This document shows, one piece after another, positions 55,885 through 64,000 of a stretch of DNA of 64,000 nucleotides. Every line of letters begins with the position of its first letter. Position 1 is the stretch's first letter. The DNA comes from Asterias rubens (taxonomy: Eukaryota; Echinodermata; Asteroidea; Forcipulatida; Asteriidae): contig NC_047073.1 of the NCBI RefSeq assembly GCF_902459465.1, positions 9,115,036-9,179,035 of the forward strand, in the 5' to 3' direction. The position numbers and the translations under genes are program-made. A model generated the notes under the pieces. The model ran no database searches. It worked only from the letters and a program-made list of their open reading frames with translations, and was not told the DNA's origin.

Positions 55885-56247
55885 TTCAGTACAGAAAGAA
55901 AAGAAAAAAAATCACAGATTTACAAATAATTTACAGGGTTTACAGAAGGTAATAGTGAAAGACTTCTCTTGAAATATTATTCCATGAAATGCTTTACTTT
56001 TCGAGAAAACATTAAAACATTTATCAATTCTAGTTCTCGAGAATTACGGATTTATTTTAAACACATGTCATGACACGGCAAAACGTGCGGAAAAAAGGGT
56101 GGGTTTTCCCTGTTATTTTCTCCCAACTCCGATGACCGATTGAGCCTAAGTTTTCACAGGTTTGTTATTTTTTATATCAGTTGTGATACACGAAGTGTGG
56201 GCCTTTGGACAATACTGTTTACCGAAAGTGTCCAATGGCTTTAAAGC
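55885..56247. mobile_element. Family D MITE, copy 2
   Basis: CACATGTCATGACACGGCAA, GATGACCGATTGAGCCTAAG and GTCCAATGGCTTTAA as in the 7130 copy; left terminus degraded. Confidence 0.83.
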
Positions 56248-56383
56248 GCTATTATTTGAACCCTGTAGGCCTGTTATCATTATTAATTAATTATTATCAT
56301 TCTTCTTGTTAAAAATATTAACCCCTCTTAATTTTCTATTTCTAGACTTCATACTAGGTCGCTCAGCAAGACAGAGTAGCATT

Positions 56384-56520
56384 ATGGGTAATCAGTTGAC
56401 AGGAATAGCACCATCGCAAATCTTTCCAGTAGAGCATTATTTGACAGACGTCACTGACTACGAGTTTGATGCAAGCCTCGGAAGCACACGATTCTTCAAA
56501 GTTGCACGGGCAAAGTATAA
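56384..56520 (+). CDS. PIK3R4: PIK3R4 coding exon 1
   Basis: Carries the start codon and [13 protein letters not shown]; ends in phase 2 at a GTAAGT donor. A TTTCTAG acceptor at 56340-56345 suggests that the ATG exon begins at 56346 and is preceded by a noncoding exon. Confidence 0.95.
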
Positions 56521-59500
56521 GTAAGTCTTTAAAATAATGTTTCCACGCCCCCAAGGCACTGGACACCTTACAGTACTTGTCATAGACCAGCCGTCGATTT
56601 CACCAAACTCTTCCTAACTTAGGATTAATCTTAGGACTTAGGACGGGTTCAGTATCCAAATACGTAGGACGCATTGAACCCATCCTAAGTTAGGACCGGT
56701 TACTCGTCATAATTGGAGTTAAGATTAATCCTAGCATCTTGTGAAAACGGCTGCAGTTCTCACTTGGTGTATCCCAACATAGGCCTATGCCTTTGAAAAT
56801 AACAAATCTGTGTATCAAAGTTGCAAGAGAATAATGTAAAGAAAAAGACCATGGCGCTTGCCCATCACAATACTAATAGGCCACAAAATGGTACATGGAT
56901 GCTGAGGTCATGCGCATATACAGGACGTTCTACTAAAACACAGGACCTATGACTTTATGTAACATCCAAAGGCCAAAGCAATTATGGTGAATTATCTCTG
57001 CTGATCAGAATCCTCACAGCTTGAGTTCAGTGCTCATAAACCACTCGGCCTTGATACGACCGTGAGGGGGCCTTGATAGCCTTGCTCAAGGCAGTCGCAT
57101 TATTCGCTCCAAAAAGACGCCGCTGTAAACCCACCCGTATACCCTGTGCGTGGTGCGTGCGATCACACCGCATGACCCACCCGTATACACACTGTCACAT
57201 CGTACAACTACTGTGCACACAAGTCATCCGCACTCGTACCACTAACCGCATGCGGATAGTGTACGGGGGCATCGTGTCGTGTGGTGTCGTGCGATGTTAC
57301 GCACAGTGAATACGGGTGGGTTTTTATACAGCGGCGGTCTTTTTTCGGAGTGAATAATTCGACTGCCTTGAGCAAGGCTAGGGCCTTGAGGGGTTATCGG
57401 AATGTAGGGTTGTCTGAATAAATGGCAGGCCTGATATTTCACGGAGGAAACGAAAGCGATTACCTCCGTGCCCCATGGTCATTGCCTTGGTGCCCATGAA
57501 ATAGACCAGTAGAATTTTACAATGTCCTCATAGGGTGCCCTTTACCAAGGAGAAGATGCCTCGGTGCCCTTGCCCTTTCAAAAGTGAAGCACACAGGCCA
57601 GCGTCAACCTTTGCAACAGCTAATTCCCTCCTTTTTAAAATGTGTTTTTCCGTTCTTAGAGAGGGTCTCGCCGTGGTTAAAGTGTTTGCGATCCATGATC
57701 CCTCTCTTCCTCTGATGTACTACAAAGACCAGCTGGAGAAGATCAAGAAGAATCTCAGCAATTCCTCTAACTGTTTACCATTCCTGAGAAGCACAGTAAG
57801 GCTAGTATAAGACCCACTACATGTATAATTAATAATAACAATAGCATGCATTTATATAATAGCACTTTATACAAGATTTTTAAGCGCTGAAACATAATAT
57901 AAATTATTTTTATGGCTTGGTACTGTCAACAGCCAAATTGCTGTGCACAGTTCAGCAATCATGAAATCTTGGGTTTTTCTCCCACATCCAAAACTGAAAT
58001 TTTTGGTCTTATGGAAGTCATGGTAAAACTTTTTTTTTCTTTCCAGCTGTCCAACAAGGCCGCTCTGCTGTTCCGTCAGTATGTGCGCAATAATCTTTAC
58101 GATCGCATCAGCACGCGTCCGTTCCTCAACACTATCGAGAAAAAGTGGATTGCTTTCCAGCTTCTTTGTGCCATAAACCAAGCCCATCGAGTCAAGGTAC
58201 AGCCGTCGATTTCACCAAACTCTTCTTAACTTAGGAGTATTCTTAGGACTTTAGGCTGAGTTAAAGACACTGGACAGTATTGGTAATTGTCCAAGACTAG
58301 TCTTCTCACTTGGTGTATCTCAATATATGCATAAAATAAACATGATAAACCTGTGAAAATTTGAGCTCAATCGGTCATCCAAGTTGCGAGATAATAATGA
58401 AAGAAAAAATACCCTTGTCACACGAAGTTGTGTGCTTTCAGATGCTTGATTTCAGGACCTCAAATTCTAAATCTGAGGTCTCCAAAATAAAATTCGTGGA
58501 AAATTACTTCTTTCTCAAAAACTACGTTACTTCAGAGAGAGCCGTTTCTCACAATGTTTTATACTATCAACCAAGAAAGGTTTTGTGCTAATCATTATTT
58601 TGAGTAATTATCTTTAAAGAAATTGTTTACTGTTTTAGGTATGTCATGGAGACATCAAAAGCGAGAACGTTATGATAACGGGCTGGAACTGGGTTCTCCT
58701 GACGGACTTTGCAAGCTTCAAACCCACCTTCTTGCCAGCCGTGAGTTTCTTTCTTTCCCACTTCATTTTCCTTTCCAGACACATTTTCATTGACAACAAA
58801 ACCAAACCCAGAAAAGAATATCTTTATAAGGAACTACTCAAAAATTGTGAACAGTTCCTATCTGAATCTTAATTGTTAACCTTGGCCCCATTTCTTAATT
58901 CAGCTAGAGCTGAATTGCGAAGGACGCGGCTACAACGTGTTCGAGAAGCAGGCATACAAGGGCGCATTCAGCTGCCAGCCACATCAACCCATTATGACCA
59001 CGGATCACAGCCAAGATCGAAAGTGTTTGATTTTTTCCTGAGGGAGGAAACGAACCGGGTCACCTTGGTGAGAGGCGAGCGCTTTACACACAAGCCAACC
59101 GTGCCACCAAAATGTACAGTCTTCAACCCATGGCAACCAAAGCGCTCAAGTGGCTTTTTCATACAAAGATATCAACCTCTACTCTCCCAGGTACCCATTT
59201 ATACTCCTGGGTGAAGAGAAGCAATTATAGTGAAGTATCTTGCACAAGTGTCACGACCAGGACCCGAACCCACACTACGATGGCTCAACCACCTAAATTT
59301 GATGCTCTAAAGTTAAACCATTCGACCATGCACCCTACTGTATCAGATGTTGTTCATCCAAAATGTTGACATGCCCCCGAATTTCTTATATTACACAGGA
59401 CAATCCGGCAGAGTTCTCGTTCTTCTATGACACATCAAGAAGACGTACCTGTTATATTGCCCCTGAGCGCTTTGTAGAGGGCAACATGTTCCAAGCGGAG

Positions 59501-62500
59501 AGTGCTACTTCTGAGGGCTCAGAAAATCTTCTTGATATAGGTGTGATCAAGAAGGGAGAACTTACACCGCAAATGGATATTTTTTCAGTAGGGTGAGTAA
59601 GAGAAAATTTGTTTTGTGTTAACACCATGTGTGTATCTAGTTGCCAGGTAGATCTGTCCTTTAGAGAACTGTCTTGCCATATATTCAACTAGATTGTCGG
59701 AATTTGGGAGTCTTCTCAATTAGTCTTGTAAAGAACTGTCCTGCTTTTTAACTACTACCTGAGCGGAAGATACATAAAAGAAATAAAGAAAGTATAGTGT
59801 TTCTGTCGACAAGAAATTTCAGATATTGCTACAGAGAGAGAAAGAATTCCTCATCCAATTTAGATTTGAGTTTGGTTTTAATTTGAGTTTTTTTATATTT
59901 TGTTATTATTATTATTTTCTAATTCCATTATGCAACAAAAAACATACAAATACAAAAAATCACAGAAAAAGCAACCAACAGAATTAAACACAAAAGGGCA
60001 GTAAACAAGAAAACCACAGACAGAAGGCAAACAAGAATGGACAACAAAAAGACCAAGGACTAGACAGTACCAACTAGACATCTACACACCAGATAAACAA
60101 TATGAACCGGGCAGAAAATTATAATTAAAACATATTAACCCATTTTATGTTATTTGATGGTTGCAGTGGCCCTGATTCCCTTGTAAGATTTGATTTAAAA
60201 CAGTGGTTGCTTTCCTGCCTCTCACCTCTGGGCCATTATTTTGGGTGCGTTCAGACACGGTACTAAAGTTGGTTTAACTCATGGTTCAACTCGATCGAGT
60301 TCAACTCAGTGTGTCTGAACGGATCTAAAGTTAGTCTCCCCTCCCTGGACGCTTTATCTTTTGTGGGTTGAACTCAATTCGGACTAACTTTATATCCGTT
60401 CAGACACACTGAGTTGAACTCGATCGAGTTGAACCATGAGTTAGTCCGAATTGAGTTCAACCCACAAAAGATAAACCGTCCAAGGAGGGGGTTTATCTTT
60501 AGACCGCTTCGGGTTTATCTTTTAACACTGTGTGTGGACATAATAAAAAAGACCACATCCGGTTTAACTCACAACAGGCGACCCATTGACCTCCGTAATC
60601 ATTACGTAAATACACGGTGACCAATGAACAGGACAATAAACAGGATGTTAGAGTAACGGGTCGCGTTTTCTTTGACCTCTTAAAACCAAAGATAAACCGG
60701 ATCGGGTTTAACCCAGTGCTGTCTGAACGCAAAGGGGTTTTATTTTTACGATCACCCCCTGCTGCTCCTAGAAGTTAAACCGGTTCAGGTTTAACTTAGT
60801 TCGCTGTCTGAACATACCCTTTGAAGTCTAGATTTGAAGCCTTGTTCATGGATTGGGGTTTTCTCCCTGTTGGGGTTTCCGCCCACTTCTAAAACTGACG
60901 ATTTGATCTTGGCTTTTTTTGCTCATTCAGGTATCAACACTATGTGTGCTGCTGGGTGTGTAATAAATAAATAATAAATAAATAATAAATAAATAAAACA
61001 CAGTGCTATAGGCTCCCTTAGTCTATTTACCAGAAATATATAATAATAATAGAAAGTTTTCTGATGTCATTGATTTGATATTTGATCAACAGGTGCGTGA
61101 TAGCCGAGCTCTTTACTGAAGGTCACGCGCCCTTTGACCTTTCTCAGTTGCTTGCCTACTGCAGTGGGACATACACCCCCGAGAAGGTCTTGGAAAAGAT
61201 AGAGGATCCTAGCATTAAGGTCAGGTTCATTCAGTTCTTGAAGATGATACACTTTATAAACTTGACCATCCCAAACCTTTCAACCCCCCTCCCCCAACCC
61301 CTCTAAAAAAAAATCTAAATCCTCCAAAACCCTTGTGAAAGGTCAAGGGCTGCAGGTTTAAATAGCAACTGCTTATCATTCACTTGACCAGTAGGTTAAC
61401 ATAACGTAACATTTACAATTTATAGTGCGCTTATTCTATCAAGATCATATCATACATAAAAGCAATAAGATGGGAAAAGGTGAGTAACAGATTTCCTGTC
61501 ATTGGCTCAGCTACACTGAAGGCTGTATGACCTAGAACTTTGTTTGCTCAGGGAACATTCAATGTTATTAGGTGTTCCCCACTTATACAGCTAGCTAAGA
61601 AATTCTGTGCTTGCCTTACATGAAAATTGCAAGTGGGGAATTGGTCGATAAGCAGAGCCATGAAATCGAGCGCAGTTGAAAACAGGCAGACATGGTTGGC
61701 TGTCTTCCTAAGAGACTTCCCCACCAACGGAGTTTACTCTTATCCTCATTTTGACAGGCCCTAGTGGAGCACATGCTTCAGAAAGATCCTGCTAAGCGGT
61801 GCTCTGCAGAGGAGTACCTCGTCCAGTGGAAGGTGACGGCCTTCCCTGAGGTATTCTACAACTATCTTAAGGTCTTCATGGGAGATTTCGCCAGCATCCC
61901 TATCCTACCAGCAGATGAAAAGATCGCAAGGTGAGGAGACCTCTAACCCAATTTCAAAGGGGAGCAAATACTGCTTGTTGGCAGTAGTTACTATTGCGGT
62001 TTTTGCTAAAGTTTTAGCTACTTTTTACGACACTGTGGTTGCTAGTGTTTGGGCCTACTGCTTGATCTGTTGGGTTGGAAATGTACGTGGGATTGCAATG
62101 GATCGCATAAATAGAATGATAAAACCAGCAGGAAGGATTCTTGGGGAGTCGCGGCCGCTTGTTGACACAGCATATGGGGATCTGCTGGCTGGCAAGCTAA
62201 ATATGCTACTGAATGATGCTAACCATCCGCTTCATGATGCGCTTGCCAGCCAGTTGATCCCTAGGTCTGGTCGTATGCGAGTGCCATATTCTGTGACAAA
62301 CCGCTACCCATCCTCCTTTATCCCTCGTGCAATAACACACCACAATCTCAATTTTAAACGTTTAAGGCTCCGGTAGTTTTCTTCTCAATTTTAAAAGTTT
62401 ATTATAAATTTATCGCCCAGTCTCCGGTATTTTTCTTATCGCTTTTTATTTTTTTTTCTCTTGTAATTGTATATAGCTGTTGTCTGTTTTGTAATGTTTT

Positions 62501-63447
62501 TAATGTGTCAATGTTTTTACTGTATGCGAGCATTTGAATGACCCTTTTTGGGATCTAATAAAGATTATTGTATTGTATTGTATTGTATATTTCTTGTAAT
62601 GCTACCAGGGATGCCTCATTAGGGAACTTAATCACTGTAGCTCTCAAGCCTGAGGAGACAAGAGTGCTCGTTACATGAACCAGAAACATGGGGGTGAACG
62701 CCTACTCTTCCACAATATGAGTTGTGGGTTGTTTTATGTGCATTGCCAATCCCTGACAAGGGACCTAGGGTAGAAGACAAAGCAGTACTGGTAAAGTTAC
62801 TTGCTCATCCATGGACAGAAGCGCCATGACCGTGACTCGACCGCACTCTGCTCATCAAAAACACTAGATTCGGAGTCCGATGCTCTTAACCGCTCAGCCA
62901 CAACACCATGAAAATTGGCAAAACACCAGATACAAGAAATGTACTTTACAAGATAACACAGTAAAAATCTGATTTATTGCTGCTTCTTACTGGTGTTCCT
63001 GAGCGCTTAAACCTAAAAGAGCTTTTTTGAGAGATTTGAATGAGTCAGTAGCTTGATAGATGTGATGAGGGAGTTTGTTCCATAATGATGATGTGGCTAC
63101 AGTGAAAGCACGCATGCCATAGCAGGTTTGTACATTAGCAAGTTGAAATTGAGGGAAAACATGACTATTAACCTATTTCTGCTAAGCAGATTTGTCTTTA
63201 CTTAGCGCACTTGTGTACATAGCACAGCTGCTCTTTCAAATCCAGTTGGGTTTTGTCACGGATGAAACGAACAGCTTTGTAAGTAAGGCCCGCTTTTGAA
63301 TTTTTTCGCCTTAGATTGAAAAGGGATATGGAGACAATTATTGCGACACTATGTCCAGTCGATGAAGATGGAGATCAATGCAAAGACACTAACAATGGAC
63401 TTGTTATCGTCTTATCTCTTGTAACATCATGTCTACGCACTCTCAAG
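56384..63447 (+). CDS. PIK3R4: PIK3R4/VPS15, regulatory pseudokinase of class III PI3-kinase; first 8 coding exons, continues past window
   Basis: VPS15 is the myristoylated scaffold that anchors and activates VPS34 in the endosomal and autophagy PI3-kinase complexes. Eight exons join in frame (phases 2,0,0,0,2,0,2,0) into 384 codons: 56384-56520, 57660-57795, 58047-58196, 58639-58740, 59399-59592, 61093-61219, 61758-61930, 63315-63447. The start MGNQL is the conserved N-myristoylation context. Residues 29-40 ([12 protein letters not shown]) match the family opening. The kinase-like domain shows VVKVF, a catalytic loop HGDIKSEN (about 144-151), DFASF replacing DFG (about 162-166), and APERF. 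Exon 8 ([18 protein letters not shown]) enters the HEAT-repeat region. Human VPS15 is about 1,358 residues, so roughly 28 percent is here. All splice sites are GT-AG and no stop interrupts the reading. Assignment is from recalled family sequence and is very confident. Confidence 0.96.
56580..56756. mobile_element. Family B foldback, copy 6 (PIK3R4 intron 1)
   Basis: GCCGTCGATTTCACCAAACT and CTTGTGAAAACGGC ends with opposed TTAGGACGGGTT / AACCCATCCTAA words. Confidence 0.8.
56995..57067 (-). repeat. S1 SINE fragment, minus strand
   Basis: Complement reads GGCCGAGTGGTTTATGAGCA and TTCTGATCAGCAGAG, the S1 tRNA head. Confidence 0.55.
57071..57381. mobile_element. ~310-bp MITE in PIK3R4 intron 1
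   Basis: Inverted ends of ~60 bp: CTTGCTCAAGGCAGTCGCAT at left, GACTGCCTTGAGCAAGGCTA at right, with opposed CGCCGCTGTA / TACAGCGGCG. Confidence 0.85.
57465..57595. repeat. Low-copy repeat shared with 41.4-42.2 kb
   Basis: CATTGCCTTGGTGCCC, CCTCATAGGGTGCCCTTTAC and CTTGCCCTTTCA match both arms near 41.4 and 42.1 kb. Confidence 0.6.
57660..57795 (+). CDS. PIK3R4: PIK3R4 coding exon 2
   Basis: Acceptor TTCTTAG, donor GTAAGG. Encodes [18 protein letters not shown], whose VVKVF contains the lysine equivalent to the VAIK lysine of kinases. Exits in phase 0. Confidence 0.95.
58047..58196 (+). CDS. PIK3R4: PIK3R4 coding exon 3
   Basis: Fifty codons between a long pyrimidine-tract acceptor (TTTCCAG) and a GTACAG donor. 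Contains [20 protein letters not shown], one of the most conserved VPS15 stretches. Confidence 0.95.
58202..58260. repeat. Half of a family B element
   Basis: GCCGTCGATTTCACCAAACT onward, stopping at the TTAA where a family A copy is inserted; the other half was not found on the far side. Confidence 0.65.
58261..58617. mobile_element. Family A MITE, copy 14 (PIK3R4 intron 3)
   Basis: TTAA at both ends, GACACTGGACAGTATTGG start; the right terminus is shortened to GAGTAATTATC. Confidence 0.85.
58639..58740 (+). CDS. PIK3R4: PIK3R4 coding exon 4 (catalytic loop)
   Basis: Thirty-four codons with HGDIKSEN, the catalytic-loop aspartate, and DFASF in place of the metal-binding DFG. Acceptor TTTTAG, donor GTGAGT. 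The DFG change is normal for VPS15. Confidence 0.95.
59040..59345 (-). mobile_element. SINE, minus strand (PIK3R4 intron 4)
   Basis: Complement reads GTGTGGGTTCGGGTCCTGGT (B box region), TGACACTTGTGCAAGATACT and GAGCGCTTTGG, as in S1 SINEs. The A box is weak (GAATGGTTTAACTTTAGAGC). Confidence 0.65.
59399..59592 (+). CDS. PIK3R4: PIK3R4 coding exon 5 (activation segment and APE motif)
   Basis: Encodes [20 protein letters not shown] followed by a family-specific insert and MDIFSVG. Acceptor ACACAG, donor GTGAGT, exits in phase 2. Confidence 0.95.
60243..60819. mobile_element. ~577-bp MITE with GGGTGCGTTCAGACA ends (PIK3R4 intron 5)
   Basis: Left GGGTGCGTTCAGACACGGTA, right CTGTCTGAACATACCC. 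Repeated opposed TTGAACTCGATCGAGTT and TGAGTTCAACCCACAAAAGA make nested hairpins. hAT-like by terminal style only. Confidence 0.75.
60960..61000. repeat. (AATAAATAAATAATAAAT)n microsatellite
   Basis: A-rich AATA array in PIK3R4 intron 5. Confidence 0.85.
61093..61219 (+). CDS. PIK3R4: PIK3R4 coding exon 6
   Basis: Encodes [20 protein letters not shown] through KIEDPSIK, from the C-lobe of the kinase-like domain. Acceptor CAACAG completes the phase-2 glycine codon; donor GTCAGG. Confidence 0.95.
61590..61680. repeat. Family C MITE remnant
   Basis: AAGCAGAGCCATGAAATCGAG plus TTCTGTGCTTGCCTTACATG; the left end is missing. Confidence 0.5.
61758..61930 (+). CDS. PIK3R4: PIK3R4 coding exon 7
   Basis: Encodes [20 protein letters not shown] and FPEVFYNYL, the end of the kinase-like domain. 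Acceptor TTGACAG, donor GTGAGG, exits in phase 2. Confidence 0.95.
61950..62588 (+). mobile_element. 5'-truncated non-LTR retrotransposon, reverse-transcriptase C-terminus
   Basis: An ORF (to stop near 62376) encodes the end of a CR1/L2/Rex1-like reverse transcriptase: [56 protein letters not shown] and [10 protein letters not shown] ~200-base 3' UTR follows, ending AATAAAGATTATTGTATTG with repeated TATTG, the microsatellite tail usual for these clades. It lies in PIK3R4 intron 7, sense orientation. The 5' boundary is uncertain (61.93-61.97 kb). Confidence 0.85.
62740..62918 (-). mobile_element. S1 SINE, minus strand (PIK3R4 intron 7)
   Basis: Complement reads GTGGCTGAGCGGTTAAGAGC (A box), TTTGATGAGCAGAGTGCGGT and GAGTCACGGTCATGGCG with a decayed B box. 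Confidence 0.8.
63315..63447 (+). CDS. PIK3R4: PIK3R4 coding exon 8 (start of HEAT region)
   Basis: Acceptor GCCTTAG completes an Arg codon. Encodes [19 protein letters not shown], matching the beginning of the VPS15 helical-repeat region. Donor GTAAGA; further exons lie outside the window. Confidence 0.94.
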
Positions 63448-63708
63448 GTAAGACCCTGAATCTTCATCAGCAAAGTCAGATGCACAATTGTTACATTTAT
63501 GCAGGGTTGAAAAAAATTACATTTTGAGAAAAGTAACTACAGAGATGAGCAGATTTTCCCTAACAATTTAACAAAGTGTAAAAAGAGATTGAGACAGGGC
63601 GTTTTATGTTCACATCCATACATACATGTACAGTAGCATGCCTTGGGGCCAAAAGTACCTATTCTTAGCTGGCGAGATGTGGGTGTACTTGGAGGTACAA
63701 ATTTAAGT

Positions 63709-64000
63709 TTAAAGCCATTGGACACTTTCTGAACAGAACAAAAATTAAATGTTCACAGATTTACAAATAACTTACAGGGTTTACAGAAGGTAATGGTGAA
63801 AGACTTCCCCTGAAATTTTATTCCATGAAATGTTTTACTTTTTGAGAAAACATTGAAACAATTACACATTCTCGATATCAAGAATAACGGATTTATTTTA
63901 AACACATGTCATGACACGGTGAAACGTGCGGAAACAAGGGTGGGGTTTTCCCGTTAAGTTTCTCCGGACTCCGATGACCGATTGAGCCTAAACTTTCACA
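63709..64000. mobile_element. Family D MITE, copy 3, cut by window edge
   Basis: Starts at TTAA with AGCCATTGGACACTTTCTG and follows the 7130 copy through GATGACCGATTGAGCCTAAA. Confidence 0.87.

Noticed and set aside
57071..57381. His/Thr/Arg-rich ORF as a gene
   Set aside because: It is the interior of a MITE with ~60-bp inverted ends in a PIK3R4 intron.
61915..62376. PIK3R4 read-through ORF starting MKRSQGEE
   Set aside because: Its start is the end of PIK3R4 exon 7 in another frame; only the part after ~61950 is the retrotransposon.

Overview
This 64 kb window is eukaryotic genomic DNA: AT-rich, intron-bearing and packed with short inverted-repeat transposons, tRNA-derived SINEs and tandem repeats. 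Gene content (VPS15/PIK3R4, an RNA polymerase I zinc-ribbon subunit, a fibrinogen-domain protein) together with a very abundant TTAA-flanked foldback repeat suggests a marine deuterostome, most likely an echinoderm and probably a sea star. The species call rests partly on my memory of that repeat and is inference. No virus, CRISPR array or prokaryotic operon is seen.

Layout. 1-10.1 kb: no gene; MITEs (families named A, B, C, D and F here) and SINEs. 10.1-11.1 kb: a 17-bp minisatellite abutting a 222-bp element that has 20-bp terminal inverted repeats and a tRNA-like core. 11.2-17.2 kb: a fibrinogen-related gene on + with TATA box, signal peptide, coiled coil and the N-terminal part of the fibrinogen domain. 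It is broken by a frameshift, a stop and the absence of the domain's C-terminal half. Its first intron holds a 3.9-kb foldback structure with ~1-kb arms around a C2H2/acidic open reading frame. 17.3-28 kb: repeats, a possible two-exon small protein (18.8/22.1 kb), a minus-strand first exon with a membrane segment (25.2 kb) and a (TGTC)n tract.

28.1-33.3 kb: a POLR1H (RPA12) locus with an intact C-terminal zinc ribbon but a frame-disrupted N-terminal half. Intron 1 contains a 1-kb foldback with a perfect 9-bp target duplication, and intron 2 contains a ~195-bp satellite. Its last exon and 3' flank are copied again at 38.5-40.8 kb, and a 4.5-kb TTAA-flanked transposon (33.8-38.3 kb) has landed in that array. 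41-54.6 kb: no confident gene; several tandem arrays, a 3.1-kb inverted-repeat-bounded block and a promoter-like GC island at 49.8 kb.

54.7-64 kb: the first eight coding exons of PIK3R4 on +, all with matching splice phases and 384 uninterrupted codons, running off the right edge. Almost every intron carries transposon sequence. Apart from PIK3R4 the genes share no pathway. The window is chiefly a record of nested and serial transposon insertion into gene introns.
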